Shown piece after piece: positions 42,101 to 49,112 of a stretch of 64,000 bases of DNA. The translations under genes were made by a program, and so were the position numbers. The stretch spans positions 2,492,501 through 2,556,500 of the forward strand of contig NC_079332.1 of assembly GCF_029931775.1 (NCBI RefSeq), in the 5' to 3' direction. The stretch is from Euleptes europaea (lineage: Eukaryota; Chordata; Lepidosauria; Squamata; Sphaerodactylidae). Every line of letters begins with the position of its first letter. Position 1 is the stretch's first letter. Under the pieces are notes generated by a model, which searched no databases, was not told the origin of the DNA, and was given only the letters and a program-made list of their open reading frames with translations.

Positions 42101-44447
42101 AAAATGCTGAATCCAAACCGAAGAGGTTGAGCTAGAAAATGCTAAAATTACAAATGTATAAATTTTAATAAGGTTCACGTTAAAGTTAAAAACATAAGAC
42201 CTATAACATAGATTAAACTAGATTACAGTTCTATGTCTGACCACTGAGGAAGGCCTTTTTTTAGGCTGAAATGCGTTTGGTCCTTACTGGGTCCTACTTT
42301 GGTCACTAAGAGTTTACATCGCATGTGTTTTGAGTTTGCATGTATTTATTGACTGTGAAAGACTTCCCTATGTTATAGGTCCTACATTTTTAACTTTAAT
42401 GATGCACCTTATTACAATTTATATATTTGTAATTTTAGCATTTTCTAGAACAAATAAAATCGCACAATACAGTAGTCGAATGCATTGTAGCGCAAGAAAA
42501 ACAACAGCAGATCAAGTAAAACCAAATGAGGTTGTAAATGCCCTTTGCAGTGCAGGAGGATTTACCTGGTATTTTAAAGGCCAGTAAGGAAAGGGGGCAG
42601 AGTAAACTTCCCTGGAGAGGGAGTTGTGTAACTTTGGGGCCGCTGCTGAGGAGACCCTGCCCATGTTGCCGGTATCCCTCTGATGGGGGGAACATAGAGC
42701 AGGCCTTTGAGGAAAATTGGAGGTTGGAATAGGTTTGTATGCAGTGGGATATGCTTTTTTTTAAAAAAGGTCTGATGGTTTCTTAACCAAGTTCGTACTG
42801 TCCGGCTGCATCCACGGATTGGATAGGAGTGGTTAAATCATAGTAGCTACCTGCAAAATCCTCTTCAGAGACGTGTGCTTATTTTAAACCAGCACCTCCT
42901 TGTTTTTCCCTGCAGTTTCGAGTCATGCTGAGCAAGAGCTGCTTTGCCTCACAAACACGTCTCCCGTCGATCTGTTGTGCGAGCCGGTCCCCTCCTGCCT
43001 CCCCTCCCCGCAGCTGAGGCCCGATCCTGTCGTTCTCGAATCAGTAGACCTCATTCAGTTTGAAGAACACCCGTCAAGCATGTCCGGTAAGGATCAGCAC
43101 CACCACCCCCAGAAGGATGCCTCTCTCAAACTGTGTCGGCAGGGTTCGTTTGGACGTCAGTCCGTCCTTAATTTCCCGTCTCCCTCATTCTGACATCTCC
43201 AGATTTTAAGCGCTCATTGAGTGCAAAATACGTGGTCACCCCCGCAGCCTATTTATTCATTTATTTTTTCATATTTGGGGTCCGCCCTCCCCAGCAAGTC
43301 CTTGCTAGAGTTTTAACAGTGCCAGAAGAGCTTTTACCCTTTCCGTTTTTCCCCCAGCCCTTCCGTAAAGCATTCTAGGGGCATGTGCAGGTGCCTCTGA
43401 TCACGATATCCTGTTCTTCTCGTCAGTAGTTCGCTCATGTACATAATGAGTAGTGTACTGAGCTATTAGTTCATCCTTCTCAGAAGCTGTTGTTTTGGCA
43501 TCACTGCACTGGAGGAGATAAGTCTCCAAATAGCCAGCGAGGCGTAGTGGCTAAGAGCGGCGGACTCTGATCTGGAGGACCGGGTTGGTTTCCCCACTCC
43601 TCCACATGAAGCCTGCTGGGTGACCTTGGGCTAGTCACAGCTCTCTTAGAGCTCTCTCATCCCCACCTACCTCGCAAGGCGTCTGCTGTGGGGAGAGGAA
43701 GGGAAGGAGATTGCAAGCCGGTACTTGAAGGACTGTCATATAAAGGAGGGTGCCAAGTTGTTTTCTGTTGCCCCAGAAGGTCGGGCCAGAACCAACGGGT
43801 TGCAATTAAATCAAAAGAGTTTCCCTCTAGACATGAGGAAGAACTTTCTGACAGTTAGAGCTGTTCCTCGGTAGAACAGGCTTCCTCGGGAGGTGGTGAG
43901 CTCTCCTTCCCTGGAGGTTTCTAAGCAGAGGCTAGATGGCCATCTGTCAGCAATGCTGATTCTATGACCTTAAGCAGATGATGAGAGAGAGGGCACCTTG
44001 GCCATCTTCTGGGCATGGAGTAGGGGTCACTGGGTGTGTGTGTGGGCGGTAGTTGTGAGTTTCCTGCATTGTGCAGGGGGTTGGACTAGATGACCTTGGG
44101 GGTCCCTTCCAACTATGATTCTCCTTAAAAGGTAGAGAAAATTGGCATATAAAAACCAACTCCTCTTCTTCTGTTTTGAACTCAACTACTGCTCTCTTTT
44201 TTTCCTTTTAGAGATGACGGTTTTAGCAGAAGATACAGAGAAGGAGGTCGGTCCTTTGGAGGTTGACGGAGAAGTAAGCCATGTCCCCTCAGCGCCTGGT
44301 GCTGCAGAAAGCCCATTTGTACCGCTTTGCCCACTGGCTGAATCCCAATCAAGCAAAGAAGCCATGGACAGCCCAGCCAAGAAACAGCATAAAAACAGAG
44401 TAAAGTTAGCTGCAAATTTCTCACTTGCCCCTATAACCAAGCTTTAA
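17968..44447 (+). CDS. MARF1: MARF1, meiosis regulator and mRNA stability factor 1
   Basis: Twenty-six coding exons (listed separately) sum to 5220 nt: 1739 residues plus stop, against about 1742 in human. Every junction keeps phase. Order by rough residue: N-terminal Cys-rich region 1-330; NYN RNase domain about 340-497 (GVFWDIEN with Asp348, [20 protein letters not shown]); RRM1 about 501-572; RRM2 about 785-860; eight LOTUS modules about 885-1539; C-terminal tail ending [17 protein letters not shown]. The family protein is a cytoplasmic endoribonuclease that binds RNA through its LOTUS and RRM modules, silences transcripts and is needed for mammalian oocyte meiosis. The start at 17968 is chosen by homology; an in-frame ATG at 17935 would add 11 residues, and in-frame stops at 17911 and 17920 block anything longer. 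Confidence 0.96.
18275..18540 (+). mobile_element. CR1 LINE 3' UTR
   Basis: GAGTGGACATGTCCATGGAG, CAGGATCAGAGGAGCATGCT, GGACTTGATGGGCCTGGGTC and CAGCATGGCTTTTC, as in the fuller copy at 37036. Confidence 0.85.
18972..19199 (+). mobile_element. tRNA SINE
   Basis: GAGCCAGCGTGGTGTAGTGG to AAAAACCAACTCTTC. A second short tail copy lies at 19261-19318. Confidence 0.9.
19561..20217 (+). CDS. MARF1: MARF1 exon 3: Cys/His-rich N-terminal region
   Basis: The largest coding exon (219 codons). It encodes [28 protein letters not shown] and [14 protein letters not shown]. The Cys pairs resemble metal-binding knuckles, but no named domain is claimed. Its GC content is high. Confidence 0.94.
20262..20645 (-). 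mobile_element. CR1 LINE: end of ORF2 and 3' UTR
   Basis: The - strand encodes [19 protein letters not shown], the typical CR1 ORF2 C-terminus, followed by the 3' UTR. Confidence 0.9.
20757..20970 (+). mobile_element. Chimeric SINE, tRNA head with 5S-SINE tail
   Basis: The tRNA head joins directly to GGAGGCAGGCAATGGCAAAC and CTCTTGCCTTGAAAACCCTA. Confidence 0.8.
21019..21221 (-). mobile_element. tRNA SINE, antisense
   Basis: AAACCGGCTTACAATCACC to GCAGCACGCTGGCTCTCCC. Confidence 0.88.
21655..21829 (+). CDS. MARF1: MARF1 exon 4
   Basis: The exon encodes [15 protein letters not shown] and [15 protein letters not shown], linking the Cys-rich region to the NYN domain. Confidence 0.94.
22131..22640 (-). 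mobile_element. LINE ORF2 C-terminal fragment, antisense
   Basis: The - strand frame reads [20 protein letters not shown], like the zinc-knuckle end of a LINE ORF2, and ends in a TATAGCCAAAGGCC/TTTATTG tail. The family is not named. Confidence 0.6.
22666..22892 (+). CDS. MARF1: MARF1 exon 5: NYN domain, first half
   Basis: The exon encodes [20 protein letters not shown] with the catalytic-type Asp348, then [20 protein letters not shown]. Confidence 0.96.
23025..23200 (+). mobile_element. LINE 3' tail
   Basis: GGGTATATGCCAATAAAGGT followed by GGATTGGATTGG is typical of a squamate LINE end. Confidence 0.5.
23282..23399 (+). CDS. MARF1: MARF1 exon 6: NYN domain, middle
   Basis: The exon encodes [20 protein letters not shown] and PATVVLVS. 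The Thr codon before DVNF is split across the intron. Confidence 0.95.
23566..23786 (+). mobile_element. 5S rRNA-derived SINE
   Basis: CCTGATCTCGTCAGATCTCA, GAAGCTAAGCAGGGTCAGCC and TAGTATTTGGATGGGAGACC match vertebrate 5S rRNA, including the internal promoter. The body then has GCACTGGCAAACCACCTCTG and the tail GCTGCGACTTGACGGCACTT plus (AC)n. Confidence 0.92.
23893..23961 (-). mobile_element. tRNA SINE head fragment, antisense
   Basis: GAATTGAACCCGGTTCTCC and CACTACACCATGCTGGCTCT. With the sense copy at 23979 it makes an inverted pair. Confidence 0.7.
23979..24231 (+). mobile_element. tRNA SINE
   Basis: GAGAGCCAGCATGGTGTAGT to AACCAATTCTTCTTCTT. It ends 85 bases before MARF1 exon 7. Confidence 0.9.
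24316..24488 (+). CDS. MARF1: MARF1 exon 7: NYN domain, end
   Basis: The exon encodes [20 protein letters not shown] and [20 protein letters not shown]. The Asp of S-T-D is a second NYN active-site position. Confidence 0.96.
24958..25308 (+). mobile_element. CR1 LINE 3' end
   Basis: CCAGAAGGTCGGACCAGAAC, GTGGAACAGGCTTCCTCGGG, then the terminal TCCAACTCTATGATTCTATT. Confidence 0.88.
25328..25753 (-). mobile_element. Retroposed L1-like 3' fragment with target-site duplication
   Basis: The T-run at the left end is the poly(A) tail of a - strand insert. GGAAGGATTTCT occurs at 25316-25327 and again at 25754-25765, a 12-bp duplication. The interior is AT-rich and non-coding in what I can read; L1 is inferred from the mode of insertion. 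Confidence 0.7.
26038..26472 (+). CDS. MARF1: MARF1 exon 8: RRM1 and linker
   Basis: RRM1 is seen as LLYVYNLP (RNP2-like) and [17 protein letters not shown] Ser/Lys-rich linker, [14 protein letters not shown], follows. Phase 0 on both sides. Confidence 0.95.
26494..26713 (-). mobile_element. 5S rRNA-derived SINE, antisense
   Basis: TGTAAAGTGCCGTCACGTCC to CTGAGATCTGACGAGATCAG and GGTCCATCCTGG. Confidence 0.9.
26714..26800 (-). mobile_element. GGGTTGCC MITE, partial
   Basis: CTCCAGGGGAACTGATCTCT to GGAGGTTGGCAACCCTA. The other half is missing where the 5S SINE ends. Confidence 0.8.
27044..27219 (+). CDS. MARF1: MARF1 exon 9: inter-RRM linker
   Basis: The exon starts [18 protein letters not shown] and ends [10 protein letters not shown]. 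It is low in complexity and weakly conserved against the human protein as I recall it. Confidence 0.9.
27327..27485 (+). CDS. MARF1: MARF1 exon 10: inter-RRM linker
   Basis: The exon encodes [18 protein letters not shown] and [17 protein letters not shown]. It ends in phase 2 within an Arg codon. Confidence 0.93.
27715..28205 (+). mobile_element. Ala SINE trimer
   Basis: Three successive tRNA-Ala-like heads (GCTTGGCATGCAGAAGGTC at about 27748 and 27885, GCTTGGCATGCAAAAGGGTC at about 28024) are joined through GGAGAGCCATAGGGAGAAG. Only the last has the full 3' body. Confidence 0.88.
28535..28746 (-). mobile_element. Ala SINE, antisense
   Basis: ACATGAAGCTGCCTCATACT to AACTGAGCCACGGCCCCTCT. 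Confidence 0.9.
28750..29009 (+). mobile_element. tRNA SINE, 5' truncated
   Basis: GAGCGGTGGACTCTGATCTG to ACCAACTCTTCTTCTT. It ends about 80 bases before MARF1 exon 11. Confidence 0.9.
29090..29279 (+). CDS. MARF1: MARF1 exon 11: start of RRM2
   Basis: The exon encodes [17 protein letters not shown] and the RRM2 start [18 protein letters not shown]. The donor GTAAAT begins at 29280. Confidence 0.95.
29793..29971 (+). CDS. MARF1: MARF1 exon 12: end of RRM2
   Basis: The exon encodes [20 protein letters not shown] and [13 protein letters not shown], the C-terminal strands of RRM2. Confidence 0.95.
30039..30228 (+). mobile_element. hAT-superfamily MITE with 8-bp TSD
   Basis: Terminal inverted repeats CAGGGGTGTCAAA and TTCGACACCCCTG, flanked by the 8-bp duplication GCTTAAAG on both sides (30031-30038 and 30229-30236). 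The 8-bp duplication and CAGGGGTG ends are diagnostic of hAT. Confidence 0.93.
30498..30797 (+). mobile_element. Sauria-type SINE, full length
   Basis: AGAGCCCCGTGGCGCAGAGG to ACCTTTACCTTTAC, with the squamate consensus tail. Confidence 0.92.
31166..31246 (+). CDS. MARF1: MARF1 exon 13: LOTUS 1 start
   Basis: The exon encodes [20 protein letters not shown], the entry to the first LOTUS module. Confidence 0.93.
31651..31887 (+). CDS. MARF1: MARF1 exon 14: LOTUS 1
   Basis: The exon encodes [19 protein letters not shown] and [17 protein letters not shown], then the acidic [11 protein letters not shown] segment. Confidence 0.96.
32015..32134 (+). CDS. MARF1: MARF1 exon 15
   Basis: The exon encodes [20 protein letters not shown] and the start of LOTUS 2. 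Confidence 0.96.
32220..32360 (-). mobile_element. Possible LINE fragment, antisense
   Basis: GTGCGGCCTGACCAATGCTG and GCCCCAAGACCGCATTAGCC resemble CR1/L2 ORF2 antisense. Diverged. Confidence 0.45.
32480..32860 (+). mobile_element. LINE endonuclease-domain fragment
   Basis: The frame reads [17 protein letters not shown], a decayed version of the APE endonuclease motif GDFNARIG. It is an old fragment in MARF1 intron 15. Confidence 0.6.
32897..33072 (+). CDS. MARF1: MARF1 exon 16: LOTUS 2
   Basis: The exon encodes [20 protein letters not shown] and [18 protein letters not shown]. Confidence 0.96.
33301..33843 (+). mobile_element. tRNA SINE split by a Sauria SINE
   Basis: The outer element runs GAGCCAGTGTGGTGTAGTGG to about 33447 and resumes near 33692 with TTACACACTAAGCCAACTGG, ending CATTTAAAAACCAAG. 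Confidence 0.85.
33448..33691 (+). mobile_element. Sauria-type SINE, 5' truncated, nested
   Basis: AAGTTCGATCCCGACGGAAG to GGACCTTTACCTTAACC. It is the younger of the nested pair. Confidence 0.88.
33992..34212 (+). CDS. MARF1: MARF1 exon 17: LOTUS 3
   Basis: The exon encodes [17 protein letters not shown] and [20 protein letters not shown], a textbook LOTUS helix pair. Confidence 0.97.
34769..34911 (+). CDS. MARF1: MARF1 exon 18: LOTUS 4, first half
   Basis: The exon encodes [20 protein letters not shown] and [20 protein letters not shown]. The donor is GTCAGT, weaker than its neighbours. Confidence 0.95.
35296..35530 (+). mobile_element. Chimeric SINE, tRNA head with 5S-SINE tail
   Basis: The head GAGCAGCGGTTAAGAGCTGC joins GGAGGCAGGCAATGGCCAAC and ends GCTGCGACTTGACGGCGCTT. 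Confidence 0.85.
35686..35819 (+). CDS. MARF1: MARF1 exon 19: LOTUS 4, second half
   Basis: The exon encodes [20 protein letters not shown] and [10 protein letters not shown]. The acceptor is CTAG after a C-run. Confidence 0.94.
35997..36318 (+). mobile_element. tRNA SINE with (TCC)n tail
   Basis: AGCGTGGTGTAGTGGCTAAG to AAAAACCAACTC, then a CTCCTCC microsatellite. Confidence 0.88.
36540..36727 (+). mobile_element. CR1 3' UTR fragment
   Basis: GTCCATGGCTACTAGCC and GGGCTAGATGGACCTCTGG, ending TTTTTATGTTCTTA. Confidence 0.7.
36860..37035 (-). mobile_element. hAT-like MITE fragment
   Basis: GTGCCAAAAGGTTGGGGAAT and GCAGCCATTTTACAACTGCG resemble the element whose ends are at 784 and 10529. 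It is cut by the CR1 at 37036. Confidence 0.5.
37036..37778 (+). mobile_element. CR1 LINE: ORF2 C-terminus and complete 3' UTR
   Basis: The frame reads [20 protein letters not shown] and [20 protein letters not shown], the CR1 reverse-transcriptase C-terminal region, followed by a roughly 250-bp 3' UTR ending TTTTCTTATGTTCTTATG. It is broken at the 5' side like nearly all CR1 copies, with a frame slip near 37375. Confidence 0.93.
37832..38034 (+). CDS. MARF1: MARF1 exon 20: LOTUS 5
   Basis: The exon encodes [20 protein letters not shown] and [20 protein letters not shown], a close relative of the exon 17 module. Confidence 0.97.
38276..38503 (+). CDS. MARF1: MARF1 exon 21: LOTUS 6
   Basis: One phase-0 exon holds the whole module: [19 protein letters not shown] and [20 protein letters not shown]. 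Confidence 0.97.
38684..38898 (+). mobile_element. CR1 3' UTR
   Basis: ATGGCTACTAGTCAGGATGC to TCTATTATGTTCTTATG. Confidence 0.85.
39340..39570 (+). CDS. MARF1: MARF1 exon 22: LOTUS 7
   Basis: One phase-0 exon per module: [20 protein letters not shown] and [20 protein letters not shown] tRNA-Ala-type SINE starts about 10 bases past the donor. Confidence 0.96.
39581..39759 (+). mobile_element. Ala SINE
   Basis: GTCAGTAGTTGAGCGCCTGC to GGACCGAGGCTCTGATTCC, beginning 10 bases after the exon 22 donor. Confidence 0.88.
39928..40243 (+). mobile_element. tRNA SINE, full length
   Basis: GAGCCGGTGTGGTGTGGTGG to ACCAGCTCTTCTTCTTC. Confidence 0.9.
40485..40694 (+). CDS. MARF1: MARF1 exon 23: LOTUS 8
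   Basis: One phase-0 exon: [39 protein letters not shown] and [14 protein letters not shown]. Confidence 0.96.
40995..41242 (+). mobile_element. tRNA SINE
   Basis: GAGAGCCAGCATGATGTAGT to AAACCAACTCCTCTTCTT. Confidence 0.9.
41492..41552 (+). CDS. MARF1: MARF1 exon 24
   Basis: The exon encodes [20 protein letters not shown], the basic strand that follows the last LOTUS module. Confidence 0.95.
41676..41810 (+). CDS. MARF1: MARF1 exon 25: C-terminal tail
   Basis: The exon encodes [16 protein letters not shown] and [12 protein letters not shown]. The tail is probably disordered and poorly conserved; frame and splice sites support it. Confidence 0.87.
42132..42448. mobile_element. Foldback DNA element with about 78-bp inverted termini
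   Basis: The arm 42132-42210 (CTAGAAAATGCTAAAATTAC, TTAAAAACATAAGACC) is inverted at about 42370-42448. The centre carries CTGAGGAAGGCC and GGCTGAAATGCGTTTGGTCC. No transposase. The superfamily is unknown and a clear duplication of the target was not found. Confidence 0.88.
42916..43086 (+). CDS. MARF1: MARF1 exon 26: C-terminal tail
   Basis: The exon encodes [31 protein letters not shown] and [10 protein letters not shown], closely matching the human tail as I recall it. Confidence 0.95.
43531..44173 (+). mobile_element. tRNA SINE split by a CR1
   Basis: The outer SINE runs AGCCAGCGAGGCGTAGTGGC to GCAAGCCGGT and resumes at about 44123 with CCTTAAAAGGTAGAGAAAAT. Confidence 0.85.
43724..44122 (+). 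mobile_element. CR1 LINE 3' end nested in a SINE
   Basis: CTTGAAGGACTGTCATATAA, CCAGAAGGTCGGGCCAGAAC, ending CCAACTATGATTCT. Confidence 0.88.
44212..44447 (+). CDS. MARF1: MARF1 exon 27: last coding exon and stop
   Basis: The exon encodes [29 protein letters not shown] and the terminal LAPITKL, then TAA. A SINE tail ends about 40 bases before the acceptor. Confidence 0.96.
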
Positions 44448-46741
44448 ATCTGTTGTGTTCTGAAAGGGGAAACACGTCGTTGTTCTGCACAGGAAATGAT
44501 GCTTAATTGGCTGCCCTTAATATTTTATATCATAAATCTGGAGGGCCTCTTATATTCACTTAGTAACAATGGTGGGTTACCTTTGATGAGGGTGTGGTTC
44601 ACTTACACTGAATTCAGCTGGGCAGGTTTTTTTTTTTTAATTGAACATCAAATTAATGTTTTGCTGTTCTTCTTTTGTTCTGCCAACAAAAACCCAAACG
44701 CTAAACCTTTTGACTTCGCACAGAATGAACGTTAGCTTTCTGACGTCTCGTCAGTAGTGTGATCCTGCATCTAGCACCCTCTAAAACTGTAGGCTGTTTC
44801 TGACTCGTGTTTCTTTCCAGACGGTGTTAATCTAGTGCACAATCGGTTTTGCAAAAAGCAGATCAGTTTTTTAAAAAATCACTGTTAGATTAGAATAAAG
44901 CCTGCGGCGGGGCCTTCGGGATCGAATCATTGAGCTTTGCGGTATTTCCAATGGCTTGTAACGGACTCTTGTTGGAAGATGACCGTAGAAGATTATGTTG
45001 ATTTATTACACAGAGAGGAACCCCCCCTTTTTTTAATGCCTTCGATAACATGCTCTGGTTCTGTCCAGGAATCTTGTAGGAAGTTGAGGGTATTTTAAGC
45101 TTCCCTTTTATGAGTTCTCTAGGTTAACGTCGATCTGAGCTGAGAGAGAGAGAGGAGGCTTGGTGTAGCGCGTTCTGAAGATGCTGCCTGTTGGAGTTTG
45201 TTGATGAGAAATACTGGAGAGTATTTTGATAATACTTCCAAAATATGCATTAAATGCATAAGCTACAAATTGCAACAAGGCATGGAAGGAGCTCTCTTTT
45301 TTTTTAAGATTGAAGGGTAGCGATGCTACTTCCACATGCATAGAGATGTGAGCCGTACGTGGAAATGCCAAGGTTACAATGCCTAACCTTGCTTCCCCCC
45401 CACCCACAATTTTTAAACGTATAGTAAATGGGAAGCTTAATTTGAGTTTTTATCTGTGTCTGGTTTTTTATTCTAGTCTTGGCTTCTAGTGTTGCTACTT
45501 ATTTTTTTCCCCTTATTGTGGCATTTTGTGGTTGGCTTTTAGAAAGGCCAGCCTCTGGGGAAAGTGTGAAGCCGGTGGAATCCTTTTACCTTCTTCTTAG
45601 AGAGAGCTAAAACGTCTTCTGACCAAAGCTTTTATACCCATGTTGGGTAAACTTGGCACTTACAATGGGTTGTATTTGCCAGGCAAGGATTCTTATTGCT
45701 TGTAAACCAGAAAGAACCTCTACCAAAGGTTTCCGCTGGCTGAATGGATTTTTTTTTTTAAAGGGGGGGTAATAATTATATTTTGTAATGTATAAGGAAA
45801 ATGCAAAGTGGTCTTGGATTTCGCAGCCAGCAGCTGAAAAAAATGCCACTCAAATGGCTATAAACAGCTTTTTTTTTTTAACAAAACTGGGGTATTGTTA
45901 AAAAAGAAGATGATGAAACATACCTTTTAAATGAAGCTGAGTATTAACAATACTGTTTATAGCCATTATGAATGTAAGAGAAACACTGGAAGCTTTTTTT
46001 CCCTAAGATCACGGCAAGACACAGTGGTTCAGGTCCTTACATTTCCTCAATAGGGATGGGGTTTATAGAAACAGAATACTTTTTTAGAATTTCTTTTAAC
46101 CGTTTAATTGTAACATCGCTCCACCACCTTTTACAGGCCACACAAAACTAATGACCTGATCACCTTTGTGGGGGGGGGGGGTTGTCACCTGTATAGGAAC
46201 AGTTGTTGCTTCGAGCAGGAATTGCAAGCCGCCTAAAACGCTTTTATTAGACCAGCGTTTTGGTGGAAGAACCAATTGTGCTGTCGGGTACTGAAATACA
46301 GATTGACACCATCTGTAGAGGACGAGAACCTTTTGGATTCTTGCGTCGTTCTAATCTTGAATCTCTCTTTTGAAAGTTTGTAGGATTACCCCTTTGGGAG
46401 ATTTTGTTTTTTTCCTAGACCGGTGAATTCAGTGTAAGCCTTGATGAAATAATGGACTCAACTGAATTGGGGCAACAACAACAAAATTAAGACGATGAAA
46501 TTCTTTAATTTACAGTGTACTGATTTTGATTCTTGGCATGTTTTAAAAAAAGAAAAGTCACTGAAGCCCTCAACCTATGCACACACGCAAACACGCACAC
46601 TCTGGGTGGAATAGGATAGGAGAAATGTCCCATCTTCCTCCTCAATTGCTGACTTTTATTTAAACAACCTTCTTGTGTTTCTAGTGCTGTTTTGTGTGTC
46701 GGGACCAACCAGTTGTCAATAAAACTTTCAAGCAAGCACGG
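44448..46741 (+). other. MARF1: MARF1 3' UTR
   Basis: About 2.3 kb of AT-rich sequence runs from the stop to a canonical AATAAA. I find no SINE, CR1 or hairpin element in it, in contrast with both flanks, as expected of a transcribed, constrained 3' UTR. Confidence 0.8.
46718..46723 (+). terminator. MARF1: MARF1 poly(A) signal AATAAA
   Basis: Canonical hexamer in GTCAATAAAACTTTCAAGC. Cleavage is expected 10-30 bases downstream. Repeats resume shortly after, at about 46870. Confidence 0.75.
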
Positions 46742-46869
46742 AAGCTTTTATTTTCGTGTGTTGAAGCGAGCATTTTACCGAACGTGGGCCTGAGAGTTTT
46801 CTGCCTTGGTATAGCGGAAGCCGAGAGCAACCTCTCTGCAGAGTGTTTTATGAAAAATCTCTAGTGCTT

Positions 46870-46981
46870 AATGGCGACCCTATAAATGAAAGTCCTCCAA
46901 AATGTCCTATCTTTGACAGCCTTGCTCAGATCTTGCAATTTGAGGGCTGTGGCTTCCTTTATCGAGTCAGTCCATCTCTTA
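46870..46981 (-). mobile_element. LINE 3' end, antisense
   Basis: GAAAGTCCTCCAAAATGTCC to GGCTTCCTTTATCGAGTCAG, same family as at 11195 and 58292. Confidence 0.8.
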
Positions 46982-47071
46982 ATGCTGAACCTTAATCGTT
47001 ACCATTACAAGTAAGTGACTTGTGCCATTCTCTTCTGGAGTAAGAGGGAAAGCTTAAAGAAAAACTTTGAG

Positions 47072-47512
47072 CAGGGGTGTCAAACATAAGACCTGAGGGC
47101 CGTATCCAGACCCCCTGCCTCATGTGGGCTGGTGAGGCCTGGCCATTTATGTCATATCCAGCCCTCAGCTGGATGTAGAGCCAGCGTGGTGTAATGGTTA
47201 GGAGCAGTGGTTTGGAGCGGTGGGCTCAGATCTAGAGAACCGGGTTTGATTCCCCCACTCCTCCACATGAGCAGCGGAGGCTAATCTGGTGAACTGGATT
47301 TGTTTCCCCACTCCGACAGACGAAGCCAGCTGGGTGACTTTGGGCTAGTCACACTCTCTCAGCCTCACCTACCCAACGGGGGGTGTCTGTTGTGGGGAGG
47401 GGAAGGGAAGGCGATTGTAAGCCAGTTTGATTCTCCCTTAAGTGGCAGAGAAAGTCAGCATATAAAAACCAACTCTTCTTGTTCTTCGTAACGGTTGAGT
47501 TCGACACCCCTG
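47072..47512 (+). mobile_element. hAT MITE split by a tRNA SINE
   Basis: The ends CAGGGGTGTCAAAC and TTCGACACCCCTG match the intact copy at 30039. The flanks ACTTTGAG and GCTTAGAG agree at 6 of 8 bases, a decayed 8-bp duplication. Confidence 0.88.
47179..47488 (+). mobile_element. tRNA SINE nested in hAT MITE
   Basis: AGAGCCAGCGTGGTGTAATG to AACCAACTCTTCTTGTTC. Confidence 0.9.
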
Positions 47513-47777
47513 GCTTAGAGCATGAATCATTTGGACATTGTATGTGAAGTTTTTCTGCTGGGGCTGGTTCTGTAGGGATGATGTCAGAAGGTGGTTCTTA
47601 TTTTGCTGTCTTTGATCTTGTAGAAAGCAAAGCCCAATACAATAAGAGGGGGGGGGGGCTATAGATTCAGCTGTGTGTGTGGAGGGAGGGAGACAAGGTT
47701 CCATGCATGTTGTTCAGGCCACACAACATAGAGCTGAATTCCTGCTGCAGTTTTTGGCCTCTGTAGTCTCCTTCCAC

Positions 47778-47999
47778 CATGACCTGGATGGCCCAGGCTA
47801 GCCTGATCTCGTCAGATCTCAGAAGCCAGGCAGGGTCAGCCCTGGTTAGTATTTGGATGGGAGACCACCAAGGAAGTCCAGGGTTGCCGTGCAGAGGAAG
47901 GCACTGGCAAACCACCTCTGTTAGTCTCTTGCCATGAAAACCCCCAAAAAGGGGTCACCATAAGTCGGCTGCGACTTGACGGCATTTTACACACACATG
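47778..47999 (+). mobile_element. 5S rRNA-derived SINE
   Basis: CTGATCTCGTCAGATCTCAG, TAGTATTTGGATGGGAGACC and the tail GCGACTTGACGGCATTTTAC with (AC)n. Confidence 0.92.
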
Positions 48000-48433
48000 C
48001 ACACAGTCTCCTTCCATGCCTTACATTTGGTGCCTGACGGCCATATGTCACATCTGTGGAGCAAAATGAAAGGGTCCAGTGCAGCCATAGTCGAAGAGTG
48101 TGTTGCGAACAACGATACAGTGCCGTGCCAGGCAAGGACAGCTTCTGCCATAGGTGGCTTTGGGCCTGTCATCCTCTGTGCAGCCTACCTCACAGGGTGG
48201 CTGTGAGGATCTATAATAGGGGGAGGGCTGTGAATGCCTTGGAAGAAGGAATGAGATCTAAAATAAACTGAAATCGAATTATAGGAACTGGAGGTGTGTT
48301 AATATGGAAGTAGAAAACTGGTCACTGATCCCAGTTCAGTTTACAGAGGGGGGTGGGTATGACAAACAAAATTGCATTATGTCTCAGGCGAAGTTGTTCT
48401 ATAAAAACCAATATTTTTACCCCTTGTGTGTTC

Positions 48434-48601
48434 TGAGCTGCCTTATTCCGAGTCAGAGTCTTGGTCTGTCAAGCTGTTCTGATGGGAAGCAGCCATCCAG
48501 GGTCTTAGACGGAGGTTTTTCACATCACCTGTTACCTGATCCTCTCAACTGGAGATGCCAGGGATTGAACCCGAGACCTTCGCCATGCAATTCAGATGCT
48601 G
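48434..48601 (-). mobile_element. Ala SINE, diverged
   Basis: GAGCTGCCTTATTCCGAGTC to GGGATTGAACCCGAGACC. Confidence 0.75.
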
Positions 48602-49112
48602 CACCTCTGTGTGGGATTGTTAAATTTATTTCATTTTCTGTCTATCTTTTTGTGCTTCCCGATTGATTTAGCCAGCCTTTAAGCGGGGCCGGTGAGAGCA
48701 AGAGAAAGAAGGGGGAGGAAGCGTGTGAAAAACAGCTCAGACTATTTTGCGAGAACTTTTTTTATTACTGTTTTTATTAAAACTGATGTTTCCGCGTCAG
48801 GAAATTCACCATTACGTGACATGGACACATTTTGGCATATGTAGAACACAGATGCAAATTTGTGCTCTCAGGTACAAGTAAAATTACATGAATTGGAGCG
48901 ATCGGTTGCGAGGCCAGGACTGGGGACAGCCAAAGCCCAAAACAGGCTTCATCCTCTCATATATTCAAACCCTGGTCCTCAACTTGATCAAAACCTGACC
49001 ATCAACTTTAAAAAAAAATACTATGAGGGTATTTTCTGTTGCCCCAGTAATGCTTGCCTACTGCCCATTTCTCAGGCCGAGGCAGACATTCTGGTTCACT
49101 AGGCATCTTTGA

